A stretch of DNA of 64,000 bases. Source: Gordius sp. MW1 (lineage: Eukaryota; Nematomorpha; Gordioida; Gordea; Gordiidae). The DNA lies in contig OZ038527.1 of assembly GCA_964036665.1 (NCBI GenBank), forward strand, positions 12,369,835 through 12,433,834. The letters run 5' to 3'. The notes beneath the pieces were generated by a model. The model was not told the origin of the DNA. It did no database searches and was given only the letters and a program-made list of their open reading frames with translations. Made by a program: the position numbers and the translations under genes. Shown piece after piece: positions 38,081-51,549 of this stretch. Within the stretch, counting starts at the first letter, position 1. Each line of letters starts with the position of its first letter.

Positions 38081-40049
38081 TAAGCCGATTTGAGAATCCT
38101 ATTATCCTCGATTGACTTCCGAAAAGAGGTTTTAAGCTGCGAGAACTATCATTTTGACAAAAGACAACGTTTTATTGTTGCGATTAGTTTGTTGTATCGC
38201 AACGTGAGTGCTTAATTTTTGAAAACTGCTCTATGCGATCATGATTTCAAAGTAATAGTTTTCTGATTCTGATAAATTTTTACTTTTTATCATGGAAACA
38301 ACATCTAAAAACGACAAATTTCATCGGATGAATACGGTAGAAAGAAAAAAATGTGAAAAGTTTTAAGGTAAAAATATTCATTTTTTTCGATTCTATGTGA
38401 AAGAGCGTAAAAAAATATATAAAAATAAGCCAATTTGAGAATCCTATTATCCTCGATTGACTTCCGAAAAGAGGTTTTAAGCTGCGAGAACTATCATTTT
38501 GACAAAAGACAACGTTTTATTGTTGCGATTAGTTTGTTGTATCGCAACGTGAGTGCTTAATTTTTGAAAACTGCTCTATGCAATCATGATTTCAAAGTAA
38601 TAGTTTTCTGATTCTGATAAATTTTTACTTTTTATCATGGAAACAACGTCTAAAAACGACAAATTTCATCGGATGAATATGGTTGAAAGAAAAAAATGTG
38701 AAAAATTTTGAGGTAAAAATATTTATTTTTTTCGATTCTATGTGAAAGAGCTTGAAAAAATATATAAAAGTAAGCCGATTTGAGAATCTTATTATCCTCA
38801 ATTGACTTCCGAAAAGAGGTTTTAAGTTGCGAGAACTATCATTTTGACAAAAGACAACGTTTTATTGTTGCGATTAGTTTGTTGTATCAAACGTGAGTGC
38901 TTAATTTTTGAAAACTGCTCTATGCAGTCATGATTTCAAAGTAATAGTTTTCTGATTCTGATAAATTTTTACTTTTTATCATGGAAACAACGTCTGAAAG
39001 CGACAACTTTCATCGGATGAATACGGTTGAAAGAAAAAAATGTGAAAAATTTTGAGGTAAAAATATTTATTTTTTTCGATTCTATGTGAAAGAGCTTGAA
39101 AAAATATATAAAAGTAAGCCGATTTGAGAATCCTATTATCCTTGATTGACTTCCGAAAAGAGGTTTTAAGCTGCGAGAACTATCATTTTGACAAAAGACA
39201 ACGTTTTATTGTTGCGATTAGTTTGTTGTATCAAACGTGAGTGCTTAATTTTTGAAAACTGCTCTATGCAATCATGATTTCAAAGTAATAGTTTTCTGAT
39301 TCTGATAAATTTTTACTTTTTATCATGGAAACAACGTCTAAAAACGACAAATTTCATCGGATGAATACGGTTGAAAGAAAAAAATGTGAAAAATTTTGAG
39401 GTAAAAATATTTTTTTTTTGATTCTATGTGAAAGAGCTTGAAAAAATATATAAAAGTAAGCCGATTTGAGAATCCTATTATCCTTGATTGACTTCCGAAA
39501 AGAGGTTTTAAGCTGCGAGAACTATCATTTTGACAAAAGACAACGTTTTATTGTTGCGATTAGTTTGTTGTATCGCAACGTGAATGCTTAATTTTTGAAA
39601 ATTGCTCTATGCGATCATGATTTCAAAGTAATAGTTTTCTGATTCTGATAAATTTTTACTTTTTATCATGGAAACAACGTCTGAAAACGACAACTTTCTT
39701 CGGATGAATACGGTTGAATAAAAAAATGTGAAAAATTTTGAGGGAAAAATATTCATTTTTTTCGATTCTATGTGAAAGAGCTTGAAAAAATATATAAAAG
39801 TAAGCCGATTTGAGAATCCTATTATCCTTGATTGACTTCCGAAAAGAGGTTTTAAGCTGCGAGAACTATCATTTTGACAAAAGACAACGTTTTATTGTTG
39901 CGATTAGTTTGTTGTATCGCAACGTGAATGCTTAATTTTTGAAAATTGCTCTATGCGATCATGATTTCAAAGTAATAGTTTTCTGATTCTGATAAATTTT
40001 TACTTTTTATCATGGAAACAACGTCTGAAAACGACAACTTTCATCGGAT

Positions 40050-42855
40050 GAATACGGTTGAAAGAAAAAAATGTGAAAAATTTTGAGGTAAAAATATTTA
40101 TTTTTTTCAATTCTATGTGAAAGAGCTTGAAAAAATATATAAAAGTAAGCCGATTTGAGAATCCTATTATCCTCGATTGACTTCCGAAAAGAGGTTTTAA
40201 GCTGCGAGAACTATCATTTTGACAAAAGACAACGTTTTATTGTTGCGATTAGTTTGTTGTATCGCAACGTGAATGCTTAATTTTTGAAAATTGCTCTATG
40301 CGATCATGATTTCAAAGTAATAGTTTTCTGATTCTGATAAATTTTTACTTTTTATCATGGAAACAACGTCTGAAAACGACAACTTTCATCGGATGAATAC
40401 GGTTGAAAGAAAAAAATGTGAAAAATTTTGAGGTAAAAATATTTATTTTTTTCGATTCTATGTGAAAGAGCTTGAAAAAATATATAAAAGTAAGCCGATT
40501 TGAGAATCCTATTATCCTCGATTGACTTCCGAAAAGAGGTTTTAAACTGCGAGAACTATCATTTTGACAAAAGACAACGTTTTATTGTTGCGATTAGTTT
40601 GTTGTATCGCAACGTGAGTGCTTAATTTTTGAAAATTGCTCTATGCGATCATGATTTCAAAGTAATAGTTTTCTGATTCTGATAAATTTTTACTTTTTAT
40701 CATGGAAACAACGTGTGAAAACGACAACTTTCATCGGATGAATACGGTAGAAAGAAAAAAATGTGAAAAATTTTCAGGTAAAAATATTTATTTTTTTCGA
40801 TTCTATGTGAAAGAGCTTGAAAAAATATATAAAAGTAAGCCGATTTGAGAATCCTATTATCCTCGATTGACTTCCGAAAAGAGGTTTTAAGCTGCGAGAA
40901 CTATCATTTTGACAAAAGACAACGTTTTATTGTTGCGATTAGTTTGTTGTATCGCAACGTGAATGCTTAATTTTTGAAAATTGCTCTATGCGATCATGAT
41001 TTCAAAGTAATAGTTTTCTGATTCTGATAAATTTTTACTTTTTATCATGGAAACAACGTCTGAAAACGACAACTTTCATCGGATGAATACGGTTGAAAGA
41101 AAAAAATGTGAAAAATTTTGAGGTAAAAATATTTATTTTTTTCGATTCTATGTGAAAGAGCTTGAAAAAATATATAAAAGTAAGCCGATTTGAGAATCCT
41201 ATTATCCTCGATTGACTTCCGAAAAGAGGTTTTAAGCTGCGAGAACTATCATTTTGACAAAAGACAACGTTTTATTGTTGCGATTAGTTTGTTGTATCGC
41301 AACGTGAGTGCTTAATTTTTGAAAACTGCTCTATGCAATCATGATTTCAAAGTAATAGTTTTCTGATTCTGATAAATTTTTACTTTTTATCATGGAAACA
41401 ACGTCTGAAAGCGACAACTTTCATCGGATGAATACGGTTGAAAGAAAAAAATGTGAAAAATTTTGAGGTAAAAATATTTATTTTTTTCAATTCTATGTGA
41501 AAGAGCTTGAAAAAATATATAAAAGTAAGCCGATTTGAGAATCCTATTATCCTCGATTGACTTCCGAAAAGAGGTTTTAAGCTGCGAGAACTATCATTTT
41601 GACAAAAGACAACGTTTTATTGTTGCGATTAGTTTGTTGTATCGCAACGTGAATGCTTAATTTTTGAAAATTGCTCTATGCGATCATGATTTCAAAGTAA
41701 TAGTTTTCTGATTCTGATAAATTTTTACTTTTTATCATGGAAACAACGTCTGAAAACGACAACTTTCATCGGATGAATACGGTTGAAAGAAAAAAATGTG
41801 AAAAATTTTGAGGTAAAAATATTTATTTTTTTCGATTCTATGTGAAAGAGCTTGAAAAAATATATAAAAGTAAGCCGATTTGAGAATCCTATTATCCTCG
41901 ATTGACTTCCGAAAAGAGGTTTTAAACTGCGAGAACTATCATTTTGACAAAAGACAACGTTTTATTGTTGCGATTAGTTTGTTGTATCGCAACGTGAGTG
42001 CTTAATTTTTGAAAATTGCTCTATGCGATCATGATTTCAAAGTAATAGTTTTCTGATTCTGATAAATTTTTACTTTTTATCATGGAAACAACGTGTGAAA
42101 ACGACAACTTTCATCGGATGAATACGGTAGAAAGAAAAAAATGTGAAAAATTTTCAGGTAAAAATATTTATTTTTTTCGATTCTATGTGAAAGAGCTTGA
42201 AAAAATATATAAAAGTAAGCCGATTTGAGAATCCTATTATCCTCGATTGACTTCCGAAAAGAGGTTTTAAGCTGCGAGAACTATCATTTTGACAAAAGAC
42301 AACGTTTTATTGTTGCGATTAGTTTGTTGTATCGCAACGTGAATGCTTAATTTTTGAAAATTGCTCTATGCGATCATGATTTCAAAGTAATAGTTTTCTG
42401 ATTCTGATAAATTTTTACTTTTTATCATGGAAACAACGTCTGAAAACGACAACTTTCATCGGATGAATACGGTTGAAAGAAAAAAATGTGAAAAATTTTG
42501 AGGTAAAAATATTTATTTTTTTCGATTCTATGTGAAAGAGCTTGAAAAAATATATAAAAGTAAGCCGATTTGAGAATCCTATTATCCTCGATTGACTTCC
42601 GAAAAGAGGTTTTAAGCTGCGAGAACTATCATTTTGACAAAAGACAACGTTTTATTGTTGCGATTAGTTTGTTGTATCGCAACGTGAGTGCTTAATTTTT
42701 GAAAACTGCTCTATGCAATCATGATTTCAAAGTAATAGTTTTCTGATTCTGATAAATTTTTACTTTTTATCATGGAAACAACGTCTGAAAGCGACAACTT
42801 TCATCGGATGAATACGGTTGAAAGAAAAAAATGTGAAAAATTTTGAGGTAAAAAT
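40050..42855 (+). repeat. Tetramer higher-order repeat, 1380 bp, two copies
   Basis: ttttcaattctatg near 40107 and 41487, acgtgtgaaa at 40711 and 42091, and tttaaactgc at 40541 and 41921 are all 1380 bp apart. Correspondence stops near 42.86 kb, where the next monomer carries gagcgtaaa instead of gagcttgaaa. Confidence 0.8.
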
Positions 42856-45800
42856 ATTTATTTTTTTCGATTCTATGTGAAAGAGCGTAAAAAAATATAT
42901 AAAAATAAGCCAATTTGAGAATCCTATTATCCTCGATTGACTTCCGAAAAGAGGTTTTAAGCTGCGAGAACTATCATTTTGACAAAAGACAACGTTTTAT
43001 TGTTGCGATTAGTTTGTTGTATCAAACGTGAGTGCTTAATTTTTGAAAACTGCTCTATGCAATCATGATTTCAAAGTAATAGTTTTCTGATTCTGATAAA
43101 TTTTTACTTTTTATCATGGAAACAACGTCTGAAAACGACAACTTTCATCGGATGAATACGGTTGAAAGAAAAAAATGTGAAAAATTTTGAGGTAAAAATA
43201 TTTATTTTTTTCGATTCTATGTGAAAGAGCTTGAAAAAATATATAAAAGTAAGCCGATTTGAGAATCCTATTATCCTTGATTGACTTCCGAAAAGAGGTT
43301 TTAAGCTGCGAGAACTATCATTTTGACAAAAGACAACGTTTTATTGTTGCGATTAGTTTGTTGTATCAAACGTGAGTGCTTAATTTTTGAAAACTGCTCT
43401 ATGCAATCATGATTTCAAAGTAATAGTTTTCTGATTCTGATAAATTTTTACTTTTTATCATGGAAACAACGTCTAAAAACGACAAATTTCATCGGATGAA
43501 TACGGTTGAAAGAAAAAAATGTGAAAAATTTTGAGGTAAAAATATTTTTTTTTTGATTCTATGTGAAAGAGCTTGAAAAAATATATAAAAGTAAGCCGAT
43601 TTGAGAATCCTATTATCCTTGATTGACTTCCGAAAAGAGGTTTTAAGCTGCGAGAACTATCATTTTGACAAAAGACAACGTTTTATTGTTGCGATTAGTT
43701 TGTTGTATCGCAACGTGAATGCTTAATTTTTGAAAATTGCTCTATGCGATCATGATTTCAAAGTAATAGTTTTCTGATTCTGATAAATTTTTACTTTTTA
43801 TCATGGAAACAACGTCTGAAAACGACAACTTTCTTCGGATGAATACGGTTGAATAAAAAAATGTGAAAAATTTTGAGGGAAAAATATTCATTTTTTTCGA
43901 TTCTATGTGAAAGAGCTTGAAAAAATATATAAAAGTAAGCCGATTTGAGAATCCTATTATCCTTGATTGACTTCCGAAAAGAGGTTTTAAGCTGCGAGAA
44001 CTATCATTTTGACAAAAGACAACGTTTTATTGTTGCGATTAGTTTGTTGTATCGCAACGTGAATGCTTAATTTTTGAAAATTGCTCTATGCGATCATGAT
44101 TTCAAAGTAATAGTTTTCTGATTCTGATAAATTTTTACTTTTTATCATGGAAACAACGTCTGAAAACGACAACTTTCATCGGATGAATACGGTTGAAAGA
44201 AAAAAATGTGAAAAATTTTGAGGTAAAAATATTTATTTTTTTCGATTCTATGTGAAAGAGCTTGAAAAAATATATAAAAGTAAGCCGATTTGAGAATCCT
44301 ATTATCCTCGATTGACTTCCGAAAAGAGGTTTTAAACTGCGAGAACTATCATTTTGACAAAAGACAACGTTTTATTGTTGCGATTAGTTTGTTGTATCGC
44401 AACGTGAGTGCTTAATTTTTGAAAATTGCTCTATGCGATCATGATTTCAAAGTAATAGTTTTCTGATTCTGATAAATTTTTACTTTTTATCATGGAAACA
44501 ACGTGTGAAAACGACAACTTTCATCGGATGAATACGGTAGAAAGAAAAAAATGTGAAAAATTTTCAGGTAAAAATATTTATTTTTTTCGATTCTATGTGA
44601 AAGAGCTTGAAAAAATATATAAAAGTAAGCCGATTTGAGAATCCTATTATCCTCGATTGACTTCCGAAAAGAGGTTTTAAGCTGCGAGAACTATCATTTT
44701 GACAAAAGACAACGTTTTATTGTTGCGATTAGTTTGTTGTATCGCAACGTGAATGCTTAATTTTTGAAAATTGCTCTATGCGATCATGATTTCAAAGTAA
44801 TAGTTTTCTGATTCTGATAAATTTTTACTTTTTATCATGGAAACAACGTCTGAAAACGACAACTTTCATCGGATGAATACGGTTGAAAGAAAAAAATGTG
44901 AAAAATTTTGAGGTAAAAATATTTATTTTTTTCGATTCTATGTGAAAGAGCTTGAAAAAATATATAAAAGTAAGCCGATTTGAGAATCCTATTATCCTCG
45001 ATTGACTTCCGAAAAGAGGTTTTAAGCTGCGAGAACTATCATTTTGACAAAAGACAACGTTTTATTGTTGCGATTAGTTTGTTGTATCGCAACGTGAGTG
45101 CTTAATTTTTGAAAACTGCTCTATGCAATCATGATTTCAAAGTAATAGTTTTCTGATTCTGATAAATTTTTACTTTTTATCATGGAAACAACGTCTGAAA
45201 GCGACAACTTTCATCGGATGAATACGGTTGAAAGAAAAAAATGTGAAAAATTTTGAGGTAAAAATATTTATTTTTTTCGATTCTATGTGAAAGAGCGTAA
45301 AAAAATATATAAAAATAAGCCAATTTGAGAATCCTATTATCCTCGATTGACTTCCGAAAAGAGGTTTTAAGCTGCGAGAACTATCATTTTGACAAAAGAC
45401 AACGTTTTATTGTTGCGATTAGTTTGTTGTATCAAACGTGAGTGCTTAATTTTTGAAAACTGCTCTATGCAATCATGATTTCAAAGTAATAGTTTTCTGA
45501 TTCTGATAAATTTTTACTTTTTATCATGGAAACAACGTCTGAAAACGACAACTTTCATCGGATGAATACGGTTGAAAGAAAAAAATGTGAAAAATTTTGA
45601 GGTAAAAATATTTATTTTTTTCGATTCTATGTGAAAGAGCTTGAAAAAATATATAAAAGTAAGCCGATTTGAGAATCCTATTATCCTTGATTGACTTCCG
45701 AAAAGAGGTTTTAAGCTGCGAGAACTATCATTTTGACAAAAGACAACGTTTTATTGTTGCGATTAGTTTGTTGTATCAAACGTGAGTGCTTAATTTTTGA

Positions 45801-47500
45801 AAACTGCTCTATGCAATCATGATTTCAAAGTAATAGTTTTCTGATTCTGATAAATTTTTACTTTTTATCATGGAAACAACGTCTAAAAACGACAAATTTC
45901 ATCGGATGAATACGGTTGAAAGAAAAAAATGTGAAAAATTTTGAGGTAAAAATATTTTTTTTTTGATTCTATGTGAAAGAGCTTGAAAAAATATATAAAA
46001 GTAAGCCGATTTGAGAATCCTATTATCCTTGATTGACTTCCGAAAAGAGGTTTTAAGCTGCGAGAACTATCATTTTGACAAAAGACAACGTTTTATTGTT
46101 GCGATTAGTTTGTTGTATCGCAACGTGAATGCTTAATTTTTGAAAATTGCTCTATGCGATCATGATTTCAAAGTAATAGTTTTCTGATTCTGATAAATTT
46201 TTACTTTTTATCATGGAAACAACGTCTGAAAACGACAACTTTCTTCGGATGAATACGGTTGAATAAAAAAATGTGAAAAATTTTGAGGGAAAAATATTCA
46301 TTTTTTTCGATTCTATGTGAAAGAGCTTGAAAAAATATATAAAAGTAAGCCGATTTGAGAATCCTATTATCCTTGATTGACTTCCGAAAAGAGGTTTTAA
46401 GCTGCGAGAACTATCATTTTGACAAAAGACAACGTTTTATTGTTGCGATTAGTTTGTTGTATCGCAACGTGAATGCTTAATTTTTGAAAATTGCTCTATG
46501 CGATCATGATTTCAAAGTAATAGTTTTCTGATTCTGATAAATTTTTACTTTTTATCATGGAAACAACGTCTGAAAACGACAACTTTCATCGGATGAATAC
46601 GGTTGAAAGAAAAAAATGTGAAAAATTTTGAGGTAAAAATATTTATTTTTTTCAATTCTATGTGAAAGAGCTTGAAAAAATATATAAAAGTAAGCCGATT
46701 TGAGAATCCTATTATCCTCGATTGACTTCCGAAAAGAGGTTTTAAGCTGCGAGAACTATCATTTTGACAAAAGACAACGTTTTATTGTTACGATTAGTTT
46801 GTTGTATCGCAACGTGAGTGCTTAATTTTTGAAAATTGCTCTATGCGATCATGATTTCAAAGTAATAGTTTTCTGATTCTGATAAATTTTTACTTTTTAT
46901 CATGGAAACAACGTGTGAAAACGACAACTTTCATCGGATGAATACGGTAGAAAGAAAAAAATGTGAAAAATTTTCAGGTAAAAATATTTATTTTTTTCGA
47001 TTCTATGTGAAAGAGCTTGAAAAAATATATAAAAGTAAGCCGATTTGAGAATCCTATTATCCTCGATTGACTTCCGAAAAGAGGTTTTAAGCTGCGAGAA
47101 CTATCATTTTGACAAAAGACAACGTTTTATTGTTGCGATTAGTTTGTTGTATCGCAACGTGAATGCTTAATTTTTGAAAATTGCTCTATGCGATCATGAT
47201 TTCAAAGTAATAGTTTTCTGATTCTGATAAATTTTTACTTTTTATCATGGAAACAACGTCTGAAAACGACAACTTTCATCGGATGAATACGGTTGAAAGA
47301 AAAAAATGTGAAAAATTTTGAGGTAAAAATATTTATTTTTTTCGATTCTATGTGAAAGAGCTTGAAAAAATATATAAAAGTAAGCCGATTTGAGAATCCT
47401 ATTATCCTCGATTGACTTCCGAAAAGAGGTTTTAAGCTGCGAGAACTATCATTTTGACAAAAGACAACGTTTTATTGTTGCGATTAGTTTGTTGTATCGC
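41600..47500 (+). repeat. Heptamer higher-order repeat, 2410 bp, about 2.4 copies
   Basis: acgtgtgaaa at 42091, 44501 and 46911, and the shortened T-run before gattctatg at 43555 and 45965, give an exact 2410-bp period (seven monomers). tttaaactgc at 41921 and 44331 agrees. It overlaps the right copy of the 1380-bp tetramer block. The third copy diverges (gttacgattag near 46788). Confidence 0.8.
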
Positions 47501-50500
47501 AACGTGAGTGCTTAATTTTTGAAAACTGCTCTATGCGATCATGATTTCAAAGTAATAGTTTTCTGATTCTGATAAATTTTTACTTTTTATCATGGAAACA
47601 ACATCTAAAAACGACAAATTTCATCGGATGAATACGGTAGAAAGAAAAAAATGTGAAAAGTTTTGAGGTAAAAATATTCATTTTTTTCGATTCTATGTGA
47701 AAGAGCGTAAAAAAATATATAAAAATAAGCCAATTTGAGAATCCTATTATCCTCGATTGACTTCCGAAAAGAGGTTTTAAGCTGCGAGAACTATCATTTT
47801 GACAAAAGACAACGTTTTATTGTTGCGATTAGTTTGTTGTATCGCAACGTGAGTGCTTAATTTTTGAAAACTGCTCTATGCAATCATGATTTCAAAGTAA
47901 TAGTTTTCTGATTCTGATAAATTTTTACTTTTTATCATGGAAACAACGTCTAAAAACGACAAATTTCATCGGATGAATATGGTTGAAAGAAAAAAATGTG
48001 AAAAATTTTGAGGTAAAAATATTTATTTTTTTCGATTCTATGTGAAAGAGCTTGAAAAAATATATAAAAGTAAGCCGATTTGAGAATCCTATTATCCTCA
48101 ATTGACTTCCGAAAAGAGGTTTTAAGTTGCGAGAACTATCATTTTGACAAAAGACAACGTTTTATTGTTGCGATTAGTTTGTTGTATCAAACGTGAGTGC
48201 TTAATTTTTGAAAACTGCTCTATGCAATCATGATTTCAAAGTAATAGTTTTCTGATTCTGATAAATTTTTACTTTTTATCATGGAAACAACGTCTGAAAG
48301 CGACAACTTTCATCGGATGAATACGGTTGAAAGAAAAAAATGTGAAAAATTTTGAGGTAAAAATATTTATTTTTTTCGATTCTATGTGAAAGAGCTTGAA
48401 AAAATATATAAAAGTAAGCCGATTTGAGAATCCTATTATCCTTGATTGACTTCCGAAAAGAGGTTTTAAGCTGCGAGAACTATCATTTTGACAAAAGACA
48501 ACGTTTTATTGTTGCGATTAGTTTGTTGTATCAAACGTGAGTGCTTAATTTTTGAAAACTGCTCTATGCAATCATGATTTCAAAGTAATAGTTTTCTGAT
48601 TCTGATAAATTTTTACTTTTTATCATGGAAACAACGTCTAAAAACGACAAATTTCATCGGATGAATACGGTTGAAAGAAAAAAATGTGAAAAATTTTGAG
48701 GTAAAAATATTTTTTTTTTGATTCTATGTGAAAGAGCTTGAAAAAATATATAAAAGTAAGCCGATTTGAGAATCCTATTATCCTTGATTGACTTCCGAAA
48801 AGAGGTTTTAAGCTGCGAGAACTATCATTTTGACAAAAGACAACGTTTTATTGTTGCGATTAGTTTGTTGTATCGCAACGTGAATGCTTAATTTTTGAAA
48901 ATTGCTCTATGCGATCATGATTTCAAAGTAATAGTTTTCTGATTCTGATAAATTTTTACTTTTTATCATGGAAACAACGTCTGAAAACGACAACTTTCTT
49001 CGGATGAATACGGTTGAATAAAAAAATGTGAAAAATTTTGAGGGAAAAATATTCATTTTTTTCGATTCTATGTGAAAGAGCTTGAAAAAATATATAAAAG
49101 TAAGCCGATTTGAGAATCCTATTATCCTTGATTGACTTCCGAAAAGAGGTTTTAAGCTGCGAGAACTATCATTTTGACAAAAGACAACGTTTTATTGTTG
49201 CGATTAGTTTGTTGTATCGCAACGTGAATGCTTAATTTTTGAAAATTGCTCTATGCGATCATGATTTCAAAGTAATAGTTTTCTGATTCTGATAAATTTT
49301 TACTTTTTATCATGGAAACAACGTCTGAAAACGACGACTTTCATCGGATGAATACGGTTGAAAGAAAAAAATGTGAAAAATTTTGAGGTAAAAATATTTA
49401 TTTTTTTCGATTCTATGTGAAAGAGCTTGAAAAAATATATAAAAGTAAGCCGATTTGAGAATCCTATTATCCTCGATTGACTTCCGAAAAGAGGTTTTAA
49501 GCTGCGAGAACTATCATTTTGACAAAAGACAACGTTTTATTGTTACGATTAGTTTGTTGTATCGCAACGTGAGTGCTTAATTTTTGAAAATTGCTCTATG
49601 CGATCATGATTTCAAAGTAATAGTTTTCTGATTCTGATAAATTTTTACTTTTTATCATGGAAACAACGTCTGAAAACGACAACTTTCATCGGATGAATAC
49701 GGTTGAAAGAAAAAAATGTGAAAAATTTTGAGGTAAAAATATTTATTTTTTTCGATTCTATGTGAAAGAGCTTGAAAAAATATATAAAAGTAAGCCGATT
49801 TGAGAATCCTATTATCCTCGATTGACTTCCGAAAAGAGGTTTTAAGCTGCGAGAATTATCATTTTGACAAAAGACAACGTTTTATTGTTGCGATTAGTTT
49901 GTTGTATCGCAACGTGAATGCTTAATTTTTGAAAATTGCTCTATGCGATCATGATTTCAAAGTAATAGTTTTCTGATTCTGATAAATTTTTACTTTTTAT
50001 CATGGAAACAACGTCTGAAAACGACAACTTTCATCGGATGAATACGGTAGAAAGAAAAAAATGTGAAAAATTTTCAGGTAAAAATATTTATTTTTTTCGA
50101 TTCTATGTGAAAGAGCTTAAAAAAATATATAAAAGTAAGCCGATTTGAGAATCCTATTATCCTTGATTGACTTACGAAAAGAGGTTTTAAGTTGCGAGAA
50201 CTATCATTTTGACAAAAGACAACGTTTTATTGTTGCGAGTTTGTTGTATCAAACGTGAGTGCTTAATTTTTGAAAACTGCTCTATGCGATCATGATTTCA
50301 AAGTAATAGTTTTCTGATTCTGATAAATTTTTACTTTTTATCATGGAAACAACGTCTGAAAACGACAACTTTCATCGGATGAATACGGTTGAAAGAAAAA
50401 AATGTGAAAAATTTTGAGGTAAAAATATTTATTTTTTTCGATTCTATGTGAAAGAGCTTGAAAAAATATATAAAAGTAAGCCGATTTGAGAATCCTATTA

Positions 50501-51549
50501 TCCTCGATTGACTTCCGAAAAGAGGTTTTAAGCTGCGAGAACTATCATTTTGACAAAAGACAACGTTTTATTGTTGCGATTAGTTTGTTGTATCGCAACG
50601 TGAGTGCTTAATTTTTGAAAACTGCTCTATGCGATCATGATTTCAAAGTAATAGTTTTCTGATTCTGATAAATTTTTACTTTTTATCATGGAAACAACAT
50701 CTAAAAACGACAAATTTCATCGGATGAATACGGTAGAAAGAAAAAAATGTGAAAAATTTTGAGGTAAAAATATTTATTTTTTTCAATTCTATGTGAAAGA
50801 GCTTGAAAAAATATATAAAAGTAAGCCGATTTGAGAATCCTATTATCCTCGATTGACTTCCGAAAAGAGGTTTTAAGCTGCGAGAACTATCATTTTGACA
50901 AAAGACAACGTTTTATTGTTACGATTAGTTTGTTGTATCGCAACGTGAGTGCTTAATTTTTGAAAATTGCTCTATGCGATCATGATTTCAAAGTAATAGT
51001 TTTCTGATTCTGATAAATTTTTACTTTTTATCATGGAAACAACGTGTGAAAACGACAACTTTCATCGGATGAATACGGTAGAAAGAAAAAAATGTGAAAA
51101 ATTTTCAGGTAAAAATATTTATTTTTTTCGATTCTATGTGAAAGAGCTTGAAAAAATATATAAAAGTAAGCCGATTTGAGAATCCTATTATCCTCGATTG
51201 ACTTCCGAAAAGAGGTTTTAAGCTGCGAGAACTATCATTTTGACAAAAGACAACGTTTTATTGTTGCGATTAGTTTGTTGTATCGCAACGTGAATGCTTA
51301 ATTTTTGAAAATTGCTCTATGCGATCATGATTTCAAAGTAATAGTATTCTGATTCTGATAAATTTTTACTTTTTATCATGGAAACAACGTCTGAAAACGA
51401 CAACTTTCATCGGATGAATACGGTTGAAAGAAAAAAATGTGAAAAATTTTGAGGTAAAAATATTTATTTTTTTCGATTCTATGTGAAAGAGCTTGAAAAA
51501 ATATATAAAAGTAAGCCGATTTGAGAATCCTATTATCCTCGATTGACTT

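Larger units (their letters stand above)
37769..38113 (+). repeat. Representative class-A satellite monomer (345 bp)
   Basis: One complete unit given as a reference, cut arbitrarily at gacttccg. It carries in order: an 8-bp inverted repeat with an 11-nt spacer (37832-37858), the 8-bp palindrome ATCATGAT, a 13-bp dyad TTCATC-G-GATGAA (37975-37987), a run of alternating A and T tracts (about 37996-38043), and a TATA-like box tatataaaag (38071-38080). It contains about 14 CpG dinucleotides by hand count. At 345 bp it is near twice a nucleosome repeat. I see no internal half-length duplication, so it is not an evident dimer of a ~172-bp unit. Confidence 0.9.
34080..39140 (+). repeat. Two-monomer block repeated across the retrotransposon
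   Basis: Rare variants agaatcttattatcctcaattg (34311 and 38783) and cagtcatg (34453 and 38925) recur 4472 bp apart, with matching flanks over about 600 bp (34.08-34.67 and 38.55-39.14 kb). Removing the 2055-bp element and one 5-bp target copy leaves 2412 bp, seven monomers. The same 7-mer spacing (2410) is used further right, so the insertion fell into an array that already had this period. Confidence 0.65.

Noticed and set aside
37769..38113. CENP-B box in the monomer
   Set aside because: No segment on the plus strand fits NTTCGNNNNANNCGGGN. The closest (tttcgattctatg) lacks the required A and CGGG.
37769..38113. Monomer as a dimer of a ~172-bp ancestral unit
   Set aside because: I compared the halves by eye and found only generic AT-rich similarity, with no shared words long enough to support an internal duplication.
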